A stretch of 64,000 bases of DNA from Paraburkholderia dilworthii. GTDB taxonomy: Bacteria; Pseudomonadota; Gammaproteobacteria; Burkholderiales; Burkholderiaceae. A program made the translations under genes and the position numbers. Positions 19,035 to 27,263 of this stretch are shown here, piece after piece (position 1 is the first letter of the stretch; the number at the start of each line of letters is the position of its first letter). Where the stretch lies: assembly GCF_000472525.1 (NCBI RefSeq), contig NZ_AWZT01000015.1:62001-126000 (forward strand). Direction: 5' to 3'. The notes under the pieces are model-generated. The model did not search any database, was not told the origin of the DNA, and saw only the letters and a list, made by a program, of their open reading frames with translations.

Positions 19035-20174
19035 TTATCTGACGGTCTTAACTGGCACCCATTTCCCGTTCGCGACCTGGTACAGCGTAGTCGACGGGTG
19101 CGTCAACGCGCCGGATGCAGTGAACTGAATATCGCCAGTGATGCCCGCGTATTCCTGCGCATGGAGCTTCGCCAGAAAATCAGCCGGCTTCGTGGAATTG
19201 GCCGCTTGCATCGCCTTGATGGCAGACCACGTTGCATCATAGGCGAACGGCGCATACGAGAGCATGGCAGAACCGAACTTCTGCTGATACTTGGCCTCGA
19301 ATTCCTTGCCGCGGGGAAGCGAAGCGATCGGCGAACCGTACTCCCAGGCCATCGCGCCCTCCGCATCCGCGCCGGCAATCTCCAGGAAGGTCGGCTCGAC
19401 CACACCGCCACCGCCCACAAATTGCGCGCGGATGCCGAGCTGCTTCATCTTCTTCTTCACCATGCCAGCCTGAGGATTCAGCCCGGCAAAAAACACCAGA
19501 TCAGCGTTCTGGCCTTTGATGTGGGTCAGTTGCGCGCTGAAGTCGACGGCCTTGTCATTCGTATATTGTCGATCGACGATGCCGCCCTGCGCAGCGGTCA
19601 CTGCTTTGACAAACTCGTCGGCCTCGCCCTGACCGAACGCGGTGCGATCGTCGATGACCGCGATGCGCTTAGCCTTCGTGACTTCGACCGCGTAACGGCC
19701 TGCCGCGCCAGCATTCTGTGCGTCGGTCGCGATGATGCTGAAGACGTACGCGCTACCTTGCTCGGTGATCGTTGGATTCGTGGCAGCAGGCGTGATCATC
19801 GGAACATGGGCGTTCGAGTAAATTTTTGAAGCGGGGATTGTCGTCCCGGAGTTGAAGTGTCCGATCACGACCGCCACGCCCTTGTCCACCAGTTGCTGCG
19901 CGATCTGCACGCCGGTTCTGGGATCGGCCTGGTCGTCTCCCGCTTCGACTACCAACTTGAGCGGCGTGCCCCCAATCGTAAGGTTCGACGCGTTCGCCTC
20001 CGAGACCGCCAGCTTCACGGCGTTTTCGATGTCTTTGCCGTATGCTGCATTGTTCCCGGTCAGTGGTACGGCCACACCGATGCGCGTGACGTCATCGGCG
20101 CTCGCGACTCCGCTCAGCAGAAGGCCCGTAGCGGCCACGACTGCGCTAATCCGGATTTTCTTAAGAACACACAT
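19035..20174 (-). CDS. branched-chain-amino-acid-type ABC substrate-binding protein
   Basis: A 379-residue periplasmic binding protein of the LivJ/LivK (Peripla_BP_6) type. A Sec signal (MCVLKKIRISAVVAATGLLL to VASA) is followed by DDVTRIGVAVPLTGNNAAYGKDIENAVKLAV, the family's opening. Two ATG codons compete (20180 and 20174). I chose 20174 because GGGAG lies 6 bases upstream of it, while it abuts the other. It is the last gene of a minus-strand run after the DadA-like and cyclodeaminase-like genes, so it probably binds an amino acid that they degrade. No permease or ATPase genes are nearby, so it must borrow a transporter or act otherwise. Confidence 0.92.
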   Translation of the reverse strand: MCVLKKIRISAVVAATGLLLSGVASADDVTRIGVAVPLTGNNAAYGKDIENAVKLAVSEANASNLTIGGTPLKLVVEAGDDQADPRTGVQIAQQLVDKGVAVVIGHFNSGTTIPASKIYSNAHVPMITPAATNPTITEQGSAYVFSIIATDAQNAGAAGRYAVEVTKAKRIAVIDDRTAFGQGEADEFVKAVTAAQGGIVDRQYTNDKAVDFSAQLTHIKGQNADLVFFAGLNPQAGMVKKKMKQLGIRAQFVGGGGVVEPTFLEIAGADAEGAMAWEYGSPIASLPRGKEFEAKYQQKFGSAMLSYAPFAYDATWSAIKAMQAANSTKPADFLAKLHAQEYAGITGDIQFTASGALTHPSTTLYQVANGKWVPVKTVR

Positions 20175-20269
20175 GTACATCTCCCGTTTTGAGTTGGGTG
20201 GTTTCGAAACTGCAGCCTGGCCGACCCGACAGACTTCGCCCGATCGTGCAAGTAGATGAATGGGGTGAC

Positions 20270-21214
20270 TCACGCACCTGTGGGTGCGTCGTAAGCGAGG
20301 GATGCGGCTGCCAGGTCCTCGAGCGCTGTCCCGACCGCCTTGAAGACCGTGATCTCGTCGCGCACCTGCCGTCCAGGATGTTCGCGGCGGCAAAGCTGCT
20401 CAAGGGTCGCTCGTACCATCGCTTTGTCGAAGGCGCCCGATTGCATCGGCGAAAGCAGATCGCCTGCTTTCATCAGCGCCTCCTCGGTATCGACGAATAC
20501 TGACGTGTCAACAAAGCAGTCGTCGTCCGATTCGCGCATCGTCGGTGTGAAGCCACCGATCAGGTCCAGGTGAGTGCCAGGCCGCAACCACGCGCCTTTC
20601 ACGAGCGGCTCCGTGGACAAGGTCGCACACGAGACGATGTCAGCGTCTGCGACCGCGCGCTCGAGATCAACGGCGACCGCTGCGGAGAAGCCGCGCGCGT
20701 TCAGACTGCTGACGAGCTCCTCGGCACTGCTCGCATTGATGTCCCAGACGGCGACCTTCCGGATCGGGCGCACCGCCGCATAAGCGTCGGGGATCAGTGA
20801 GGCGACACGGCCGGAGCCGGCCAGGAGGAGGCTCGCTGAGTCAGGCCGACTGAGCATGCGCGCAGCGAGGGCGGATGCAGCAGCGGTGCGTCTGGACGTG
20901 ATCACATCACCATCGAGCATCGACAGAGGGACGCCGGTCGTCGCATCAAGGAGGACAAAGGTGGAGTGGAGGCCCGGAAGCGACCGGCGGCGGTTCGACG
21001 GAAACACCGCGACGGTCTTAATACCGATGCGTCCGCCTTTTTCCCACGCCGGCATAAGCAGCAGTGTTGCCGGCAGGTCGTCACCAGCGCCCTCAATCGA
21101 ATGACTGTGACGAAGAGGCACTGAGCAGCCGTTGACAAACATTGCGCCGATTGCGTCGATGAGGCGGTCAAACGGCAGCCGCTGTGCGGTCTGGGATGAG
21201 TCGAGGATGAGCAT
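20270..21214 (-). CDS. ornithine cyclodeaminase/mu-crystallin family enzyme
   Basis: A 314-residue NAD(P)-binding enzyme of the OCD/mu-crystallin family. Members deaminate ornithine to proline, reduce cyclic imino acids, or act as alanine dehydrogenases. The pattern is visible in GRIGIKTVAVFPSNRR (substrate region), TSRRTAAASALAARMLSR (conserved helix) and the nucleotide-binding LLLAGSGRVASLIPDA near residue 130. The family motif ends in GTHLDLIGGFTPTMRE. It begins 28 bp after the DadA-like gene and lies 95 bp before the binding-protein gene, so the three look like one operon. A Delta1-pyrroline/piperideine-type reductase role beside an amino-acid oxidase would be sensible but is inference. 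Confidence 0.88.
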   Translation of the reverse strand: MLILDSSQTAQRLPFDRLIDAIGAMFVNGCSVPLRHSHSIEGAGDDLPATLLLMPAWEKGGRIGIKTVAVFPSNRRRSLPGLHSTFVLLDATTGVPLSMLDGDVITSRRTAAASALAARMLSRPDSASLLLAGSGRVASLIPDAYAAVRPIRKVAVWDINASSAEELVSSLNARGFSAAVAVDLERAVADADIVSCATLSTEPLVKGAWLRPGTHLDLIGGFTPTMRESDDDCFVDTSVFVDTEEALMKAGDLLSPMQSGAFDKAMVRATLEQLCRREHPGRQVRDEITVFKAVGTALEDLAAASLAYDAPTGA

Positions 21215-21242
21215 GGAGAAAGCTCCGGCGAAAACTTGGGCC

Positions 21243-22526
21243 TCAGACTACGGTGGCGTCGCTCGACGACCGTGACGCAAATCTTGAGGATGAAAACGGT
21301 GCGAGATCGATGTCGGTCCTGGCGCCTCGAATGGCCTGGGCGATGAGACGTCCGGTCTGCGGACCGAGCGTCAGGCCAAGATGGCCGTGCCCAAACGCAA
21401 GGAAACAGTTCGGTTGGTGGGCAGAGCGCCCTATCACCGGGACGGAGTCGGGCATCGACGGCCGGAATCCGAGCCATCGGGATTCGACCGGCAGTTCAGC
21501 GAGCGCCGGCGCGATACCTTTGATGACGCTCAGGGTACGATCGATATTCTGGTATCGGGGCGGGGCGTTCAGTCCTGCGAATTCGACACTGCTCGTCATC
21601 CGAAGTCCGTAATCGAGCTGGGAGAAGACCACGGATTTCTCATGCCAGAAAAGCGGGGACCGAAGCAACATACGATTTCGCGTGTCGAGCATGACGTGAT
21701 AACCGCGCTCGGTGTCGAGGGGGACTTTATCGCCAATGTCGGCGGCGAGTCGTTTGGACCAGGCGCCGCAGGCGATCACGAAGATGTCACCCTCGATTAC
21801 GCGCTCCGTCGCCTGCACTCTTGTTACCCGGTCGTCCGCGAAATGAAAGTGCCGAACCGTGTCCTCCATGAACTCGACGCCGTGTTCCACGCATGCACCT
21901 TGGATGCGGGCGATGTATCGTCCAGGATTCTTGACCTGCTGACAGTCGGGGAACAGTGTGGCTTTTGCGAACACGCCTTTGAAACCCGGGGCGAGCTCGT
22001 TGACGTCCGCGCGTGACAGAGACTGCATCGCGACACCCCAGTCAGCGAGCGCAGCGCGTTCCGCCGACTGGCTTGCAAAGGCCTCTTCGGACTGATAGGC
22101 CTTGATCCAGCCCGTCGGCGCCAGAAATTCCACGGCCGAGCAGGCCGTGGCGAGTTCGGCATGTGCGTCGAGCGCGGTTTGCAGGATCGAATTAAGGGCG
22201 AGCGCCGAGCGAAGCGACGGACCGCGTGCACCGGATCGCGCGAACTGAACGAGCCAGGGAGCAAGCGCAGGAAGATACCGCCAGCGGACATGCAGGGGAC
22301 TGTCGCGCGACAGGAGCAGGGAGGGCAACTGGCGCAGCAGCGAGGGAGTAGCGAGCGGGAGCGTTTCGCACACGGCCAAAATGCCGGCGTTGCCAAAGCT
22401 GGCGCGCCGGTCATTGATGTTCGGATCGATCACGCGCACCCGATACCCCGCGCGGCGCGCGAAAAAAGCGCAACTGAGGCCAACGATGCCGCTTCCGATT
22501 ACCACTACGGTCTTCTGGTCTTGCAT
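21243..22526 (-). CDS. DadA-like D-amino-acid dehydrogenase (FAD-dependent)
   Basis: A 427-residue DAO-superfamily flavoprotein. The N-terminus has the dinucleotide-binding GSGIVGLSCAFFARRAGYRV (from about residue 11). Further down the family shows DTERGYHVML and the ending LGFRPSMPDSVPVIGRS with FGHGHLGLTLGPQTGRLIA, typical of DadA-type enzymes that oxidise D-amino acids to 2-oxo acids and pass electrons to the membrane. The start is the ATG at 22526 (MQDQKTVVVIG); the frame's upstream part is not family-like. It heads the operon with the cyclodeaminase-like and binding-protein genes. Confidence 0.88.
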   Translation of the reverse strand: MQDQKTVVVIGSGIVGLSCAFFARRAGYRVRVIDPNINDRRASFGNAGILAVCETLPLATPSLLRQLPSLLLSRDSPLHVRWRYLPALAPWLVQFARSGARGPSLRSALALNSILQTALDAHAELATACSAVEFLAPTGWIKAYQSEEAFASQSAERAALADWGVAMQSLSRADVNELAPGFKGVFAKATLFPDCQQVKNPGRYIARIQGACVEHGVEFMEDTVRHFHFADDRVTRVQATERVIEGDIFVIACGAWSKRLAADIGDKVPLDTERGYHVMLDTRNRMLLRSPLFWHEKSVVFSQLDYGLRMTSSVEFAGLNAPPRYQNIDRTLSVIKGIAPALAELPVESRWLGFRPSMPDSVPVIGRSAHQPNCFLAFGHGHLGLTLGPQTGRLIAQAIRGARTDIDLAPFSSSRFASRSSSDATVV

Positions 22527-22583
22527 CACGTCGGTCCATGAAAGAGCGGGGTTGGAACGTGAGCGAGAATGTACCTCAAAACA

Positions 22584-22619
22584 TTTTCGTTTTATACTGG
22601 TGTTTTTCCTATACGAAAA
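22584..22619 (-). promoter_or_regulatory. promoter/operator region of the DadA-like operon
   Basis: On the minus strand a TATAAA box (22591-22596) lies between inverted TTTTCG and CGAAAA half-sites (22584-22589 and 22614-22619), about 65 bp upstream of the DadA-like start. Similar TTTCG and ATAC elements occur before the XRE-cupin gene, a candidate binding pattern for that regulator. Confidence 0.45.
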
Positions 22620-22975
22620 CAACGGGTGCGGGCTCATCGCCGTCGATTGAGGGATAAGGCGGGCGACGGGAGCTCGTCAATTGCGCTACAAATGGGGCGG
22701 AGACGGAAGCTTTGTGCGGGAATGGCCGCTGTGCCTTGAATGGTGTCTTTCCAGCGGTGCTACCGTAAGCGACGGCAACGGGTCGACCGGAGCAGGTCCG
22801 GCGCCGACCGGCTCCGGCCATCAACGGGCATTGGACACGCCGTTCCGGGTGGCAGAAATTTGACCGGTAAGTGCCATTGAGACAAATGTGGTCTCAACGT
22901 TAGCGAGACTACCGGACAACATAAAAGCGAAACATCAGCCTCATCTGCGGCCGGCCGCCGCTGCGAATTTAAAGC

Positions 22976-23617
22976 TCAAGCAGGTCCGGGCTGCACCGTC
23001 ACCCTGAAGTTTTTTGGCGTTTTCCCGTCGAGATCGGGCGGCATAGGGTCCGAATGCTGAACAGCGCTAAGCGCGACCGCATCCCATTCTGGATTTCCAC
23101 TTGACCGGACGATTTTCGCTGCCAATAACTTGCCGTCAGAAGCGCAGCGAACTGAAATTGTTGTTCTCAGATGGTAGGTCTGTCCGTCCCATACGATCTT
23201 GGCTCGAACAAGACGCTCGACCTTTGCTGAAAACGTCTCGGATGCCGCGTCGGGCCTAAACTCAGCGGAGGTGACGGCGAACAGGAGGTTCGTCTCGACT
23301 GGGATAGCAGCCCCACGAACATCTAAAAATGGCTTGCAAACGGCCAGCCGTGCCTCGTGTACAGCGAGACGGTCAAATGTCAGATTGCCAGATGACTGCT
23401 CAAGCACAGCATCCTCCACCTTACCCCGTGCATTCAACGATACCCGGACAGCGGAGCGCAAGCTTTGCGGCGGCAGTTTCTCCAGAGCGCCGGGCGGCAG
23501 GCCATATTGGCACGGAATGGCATTGACCGGCACATAACGCGCGGATTGCTGCGCATGAGCGCTTCCAATGCTTACTGCTGCTATCGTCGCCAACCCGATG
23601 TGAAGTTTGCTTGTCAT
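22976..23617 (-). CDS. periplasmic protein with TonB C-terminal-like domains
   Basis: A 213-residue exported protein. A Sec signal (MTSKLHIGLATIAAVSIGSAHAQ) is followed by what looks like two TonB-C-type repeats: SLRSAVRVSLNARGKVEDAVLEQSSGNLTFDRLAVHEA (about 54-91) and HLRTTISVRCASDGKLLAAKIVRSSGNPEWDAVALSAV (about 147-184). True TonB has an N-terminal membrane anchor and Pro-rich spacer; this has neither, so it is not a normal energy transducer. The role is unknown. I set the start at the ATG at 23617 because it begins a clean signal peptide; the upstream in-frame ATG at 23689 does not. It is a single gene. Confidence 0.75.
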   Translation of the reverse strand: MTSKLHIGLATIAAVSIGSAHAQQSARYVPVNAIPCQYGLPPGALEKLPPQSLRSAVRVSLNARGKVEDAVLEQSSGNLTFDRLAVHEARLAVCKPFLDVRGAAIPVETNLLFAVTSAEFRPDAASETFSAKVERLVRAKIVWDGQTYHLRTTISVRCASDGKLLAAKIVRSSGNPEWDAVALSAVQHSDPMPPDLDGKTPKNFRVTVQPGPA

Positions 23618-23992
23618 ATTGATTTGATGGGTATCAGCGATGAGGACGAGTTTGCAATGCCTGTCAATGACGAGCGTGTAGACATTCACTCAGCCCGGGC
23701 CCCGCAAGCCAGACTTTGCCGAAGCATATCAAGAACGTGTTGCTCCGACGAAAAATTGCAGCGGCTGCAGGGTGGACTACGAACGTCTCATGGTTGTTGT
23801 CGAGCGGACACCTACCGCTCAAGTCTAATTGGCCGCTCAGGGTCGGGCTGCGTCAGTCCGCTCTTTCAACTTCATCGCTCGAAAGCGGCCAGTGGAATTC
23901 CGCTGCCTAGAAGCGGCCAGTCGGCAGTCCGTGCTCCCGACCTAATGCCGACGGTCGTTCCGTCACCAGTTCAGCGGCAAGTAACTGAGTAG
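23618..23992. other. gene-free stretch with short direct repeats
   Basis: No gene is recognised. An 11-bp sequence, AAGCGGCCAGT, occurs twice (23883-23893 and 23911-23921). The stretch looks decayed and ends where the frame of the next membrane protein opens (23993). Confidence 0.45.
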
Positions 23993-24079
23993 TCCGGTCA
24001 TCCAAGCCGGTTTCTGGGAAACAGCAGTTCGGCCTTTGCGGACATTAGGAAGCCTGAGCTCTTCCTCGCGATCATCTAC

Positions 24080-24676
24080 GTGATCACACAGGCACTTGGG
24101 TTCTTCCAGGCCTTCGGCAGTTCGTTCATCGGTGACGGCAAGAACGCCTATCGGCAGACATTCGGCCACACCAGCTTTCAGAGCTACCAGGCGAAGCACA
24201 TCAAGCCTGCCCTCGATCGCGGCAACATGCGGTTAACAGAGCTTCGTTCGCACCTCGGTCGTGAAGTGCCGAAATACCGCGAAAACGTATCGAAAGTCAG
24301 TTACAACGACTACTACAGACGCAAGGTGGAAGAGGAAGCAGCTCTCACGCCAGCCGCTCGCCACACGCAACAAACCGATGCCGCTCCTGTATCCCCTGCT
24401 TTCGGGCAGCCCGCGCAACAGTCCGTTCCCCGGGAATCCGTCAATGTCGCACAGGTGGCTGAAGCACTCCCGCTCTTCGGTGACGTCGCACGAATCGCGG
24501 AACGTATTCTCGATGAGCCCGATCCAGAGCGCCGCAAGGTGATTCTCGACATCGCAGCCGAGGATTCGGCCGCACGTCGTAGCTCGATCCTCGCCGCCGT
24601 CCAGGCCCTCAAGACGCACCGCAAGGCTGCCGCCGAACAGGCGCGTCTCGAAGACGACATCCTCGGAGACATCTGA
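24080..24676 (+). CDS. uncharacterised membrane-anchored protein, possibly N-truncated
   Basis: A 198-residue protein I do not recognise. It opens with a hydrophobic segment (ITQALGFFQAFGSSFIG). The same frame runs back to 23993 and adds a longer hydrophobic stretch (KPELFLAIIYV) with no ATG, so the gene may have lost its original 5' end; the GTG at 24080 is the first usable start. After the membrane part comes a charged, helical cytoplasmic or periplasmic region with AEALPLFGDVARIAERILDE and a terminal Arg/Ala/Glu-rich helix. Its stop overlaps the next start by one base (TGATG), so it is coupled to the VWA-like gene. Confidence 0.6.
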   Translation: MITQALGFFQAFGSSFIGDGKNAYRQTFGHTSFQSYQAKHIKPALDRGNMRLTELRSHLGREVPKYRENVSKVSYNDYYRRKVEEEAALTPAARHTQQTDAAPVSPAFGQPAQQSVPRESVNVAQVAEALPLFGDVARIAERILDEPDPERRKVILDIAAEDSAARRSSILAAVQALKTHRKAAAEQARLEDDILGDI

Positions 24677-25545
24677 TGCGCCGATCGATCCAGGTACTGC
24701 GCTCCTTCGCCTTCACCTGCCTCGCGCTATCGGCTGCACTGCCCGCTCACGCGGGCCTGGCGAACGACGTACCCAGTTGCTATGCAGCCAACAAAATCGC
24801 GCCGCCGCAAGCCCCGTACGATCAACTCATCTATGTGCTGATCGACCAGACTGTGTTGCTCGACGCGACGTTGCAGAAATCCGTGCTCGACAACGTTCAG
24901 TCGATGCTGAAGCCCGGTACGAAGTTCGTCATCGCTGAATTTTCGGCATTCTCGCAAGGGCACTATCTGAACGTGCTGCATACAGGCGTCCTCGAGCGTC
25001 CGATTCCTCCGGCCGAGGAAGGCAATGTCGTGATGAGCCGCCTCCGGGACTTCCACACCTGCATGCTGCAGCAACTGGTGTACGGCCAGCGACTCGCGGG
25101 GGCAACGACCGCACAGGTACTGAAGTCAGGGACATCGAACCTGGATCAGTCGGACATTCTGATGGCGCTGAAGAGCGTGTCACCCGCCGTCGCCCAGGAA
25201 AAGGTCGCGCGCAAGCTGGTCTTCGTCGTCACGGACGGGCTGGAGAACTCAAGTGTGACCAGCTTCTATGCACGTAATGCCGTGCGACACATCAATCCCG
25301 ACGTCGAACTGAAGAAGGCGCAGGACAACAACCTCTTTGGTGATTTCGGCTCGGCGCGAATCTATGTCCTGGGAGCCGGTGTCATGCAGCCGGCCGCCAA
25401 CGGATCGACGTCCGAGCGTAACGGCTATCGCGACCCGAAGACATTGCTGGATCTGAAGCAGTTCTGGAGCGGGTATTTTTCGCGCTCGAACGCGCGGCTC
25501 GTCGAGTTCGGCGAGCCTGCGCTGCTTGAGCCACTGTCCTGGTAA
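24676..25545 (+). CDS. secreted protein with VWA-like domain
   Basis: A 289-residue protein with a clear Sec signal (LRSFAFTCLALSAALPAHAG). The mature part resembles a von Willebrand factor A fold. A first strand LIYVLIDQTVLLD sits where the metal site DxSxS is usual, but here the motif is DQT, so metal binding may be altered. A later strand KLVFVVTDGLENSS matches the conserved third metal-site loop. No domain with known catalysis is seen. It is coupled to the upstream membrane protein (one-base overlap) and followed 40 bp later by a CAP lipoprotein, suggesting an envelope complex of unknown function. Confidence 0.7.
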   Translation: MRRSIQVLRSFAFTCLALSAALPAHAGLANDVPSCYAANKIAPPQAPYDQLIYVLIDQTVLLDATLQKSVLDNVQSMLKPGTKFVIAEFSAFSQGHYLNVLHTGVLERPIPPAEEGNVVMSRLRDFHTCMLQQLVYGQRLAGATTAQVLKSGTSNLDQSDILMALKSVSPAVAQEKVARKLVFVVTDGLENSSVTSFYARNAVRHINPDVELKKAQDNNLFGDFGSARIYVLGAGVMQPAANGSTSERNGYRDPKTLLDLKQFWSGYFSRSNARLVEFGEPALLEPLSW

Positions 25546-25585
25546 TTGCCGAGTGGTAAGCATAAAGAAACTATCGGCACATCAG

Positions 25586-26566
25586 ATGCACAAAACAACA
25601 ATCGCTGCATGGTTCGTCGCGCTAGCCGCACTCGCAGGTTGCGCAACCAGAACTACACTAGTCGAGAGGCCAGAGCCGCCGTATGATGGACCGGTCGTCC
25701 GGTTGCGCCACGCGCCCGGCCCCTCCAATACCATCCTGGTCGGCAAGACAACCGCACTCGATTACGTAAACGCGCGTCGTGAAGAAGTCGGCTTGCCGCT
25801 CATCGCACTAGACGACGGTTTGGCCGCAGCCGCTGCCGCCCATGCGAAGTACGTTGATCTGAACCACGTCGGAACACACGATGAAATCGCCGAGATGCCC
25901 GGGTTCACGGGCGTGGATGTGATCGCGCGAGTGCGACTTCACATGCCCGCTGATGGGGCCAGCGAAGTGCTAGCCGTGTTCGGCGGTCCTCGCCCGGTTG
26001 ATACGCCCGTCGAGGATATTTTCGCGTCGCCCTATCACCGGGGCGCCATCCTGTTCGACTGGGCGCGGGCCGGCGAAGCATCGCTCGTCGGCTCCAGTTC
26101 AGTGACGGTCGTCGACTTTGCGGACATCGCACCCGCACTTTCAGAAACGGAACTGGTAGCGTGGCCCTATGATGGCCAGCGCCAGGTGCCCACGGCGTGG
26201 GTTAATAACGAACAGCCGGACCCGATGGGTGCTGATGCGCGCTATCGCGGCCAGGTGCTTGGTCTTCCGATCACCCTCTCGGGTGGACCGAATGCGCACA
26301 TTGAACTGCGCAATGTCGACGTGCGGGATCATCGGGGCAAGAAAATCGCTTGCAGGATCGCCCCGCTTACCGCAGCAGATGCTGCGCGCAACACAGCGAT
26401 CTGCACGCCTTATGAGCCGCTTCGCACTGGCACGCGCTATACCGTACATGCGCTCGGGCACGTCACCCAGTTGGGCAAGGTCGCGCCCTTTGATCTCACC
26501 TGGGCCTTCACCACGCGCGACAATGCCATGCTGGCGCCCTCAGTCCTCGTACAATCCCGAAACTGA
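25586..26566 (+). CDS. CAP-domain lipoprotein
   Basis: A 326-residue predicted lipoprotein. The signal ends in the lipobox LAGC (Cys19). Residues about 45-180 resemble a CAP/SCP-PR1 domain (TTALDYVNARREEVGLPLIALDDGLAAAAAAHAKYV, then THDEIAEMPGFTGVDV), though the classical CAP catalytic-looking His/Glu pattern is not complete. The C-terminal half looks like a beta-rich Ig-like domain ending FDLTWAFTTRD. The start at 25586 is preferred to the upstream in-frame start because it begins the lipoprotein signal. It is the third gene of the cassette with the VWA-like and membrane proteins. Confidence 0.78.
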   Translation: MHKTTIAAWFVALAALAGCATRTTLVERPEPPYDGPVVRLRHAPGPSNTILVGKTTALDYVNARREEVGLPLIALDDGLAAAAAAHAKYVDLNHVGTHDEIAEMPGFTGVDVIARVRLHMPADGASEVLAVFGGPRPVDTPVEDIFASPYHRGAILFDWARAGEASLVGSSSVTVVDFADIAPALSETELVAWPYDGQRQVPTAWVNNEQPDPMGADARYRGQVLGLPITLSGGPNAHIELRNVDVRDHRGKKIACRIAPLTAADAARNTAICTPYEPLRTGTRYTVHALGHVTQLGKVAPFDLTWAFTTRDNAMLAPSVLVQSRN

Positions 26567-26599
26567 ATGGCCGGCTGCGAACCTATTCGAGCGCGAGAT

Positions 26600-26732
26600 G
26601 AGGCACTCGGGGCGACCTATTAGCCACCCAAAGCCCATCGGGACAACGCCCCTGGTCAAGGGCTTGGAATACGACCGTGAGGTCATCTTCGATGCAGACG
26701 CTCTTGACGCCAAGGATCCGTATGTCGCATAA
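26600..26732 (+). pseudogene. fragment of a UvrD-type helicase
   Basis: The plus frame ending at 26732 reads GTTPLVKGLEYDREVIFDAD followed by ALDAKDPYVA and a stop. This matches helicase motif V (VKGLEYD) and the following strand of superfamily 1 UvrD-like helicases, where YVALTR usually continues; here it is cut off at YVA. No other helicase motif is nearby, so only about 40 codons of a once larger gene remain. Confidence 0.45.
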
Positions 26733-26804
26733 CTCGGGGATCGAAGTCCCTCACCATCATTGGAACTGGCAGGCACTTCCCTACGAGTTAGATACGGCCA
26801 AGAA

Positions 26805-27041
26805 GCCCGGGTTTACGATGTCGTTCGCGCCGATGACCATCGAAACGTCCGCCTCGGGGAAGTCCGCGTTGATCTGGACCATCTCCATCACGATGTCGTA
26901 GGGCACCTTCGCCTCGGCCAGCAGTACGTTCATGTGGCCCGGCATCCGACCGGCCACCGGGTGGATCGCGAAGCGCACCTCGACGCCCTTTTCGCGCAGC
27001 AGCTTCGTGAGTTCGAAGACCGTGTGCCGGGACTGCCCGGT
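26805..27041 (-). pseudogene. pntB: internal fragment of NAD(P) transhydrogenase beta subunit
   Basis: About 79 codons on the minus strand read [20 protein letters not shown], then [38 protein letters not shown] and [10 protein letters not shown]. This is the NADP-binding domain III of PntB, which in the intact proton-translocating transhydrogenase lies at the C-terminus. The fragment is joined at both ends to unrelated sequence and stops early (26781), so it is a relic rather than a gene. Confidence 0.8.
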
Positions 27042-27263
27042 TCCTCCGCTGACAGACTCGGATAGATGCATCAATGTTGAGAAGAAGCGCTGTTGGCCAG
27101 CCTCAAGGGCTCCGGATCCGCTCACAGAACTGGAGCCGGAACAGACGCCAGAGCACACGCCTTCAGTTGCATGCGTCTCGGCTGAGCGCATGCCGGTCAC
27201 TTGGCGTCGGTCCCTCAGGACGCCCTCCCGACGCACGGGACCCGAACTATCGTGGTTGTTCCG

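Noticed and set aside
26677..27065. Plus-strand frames over 26.7-27.1 kb as a gene.
   Set aside because: The minus strand carries a clear pntB fragment here, and the plus frames are its antisense.
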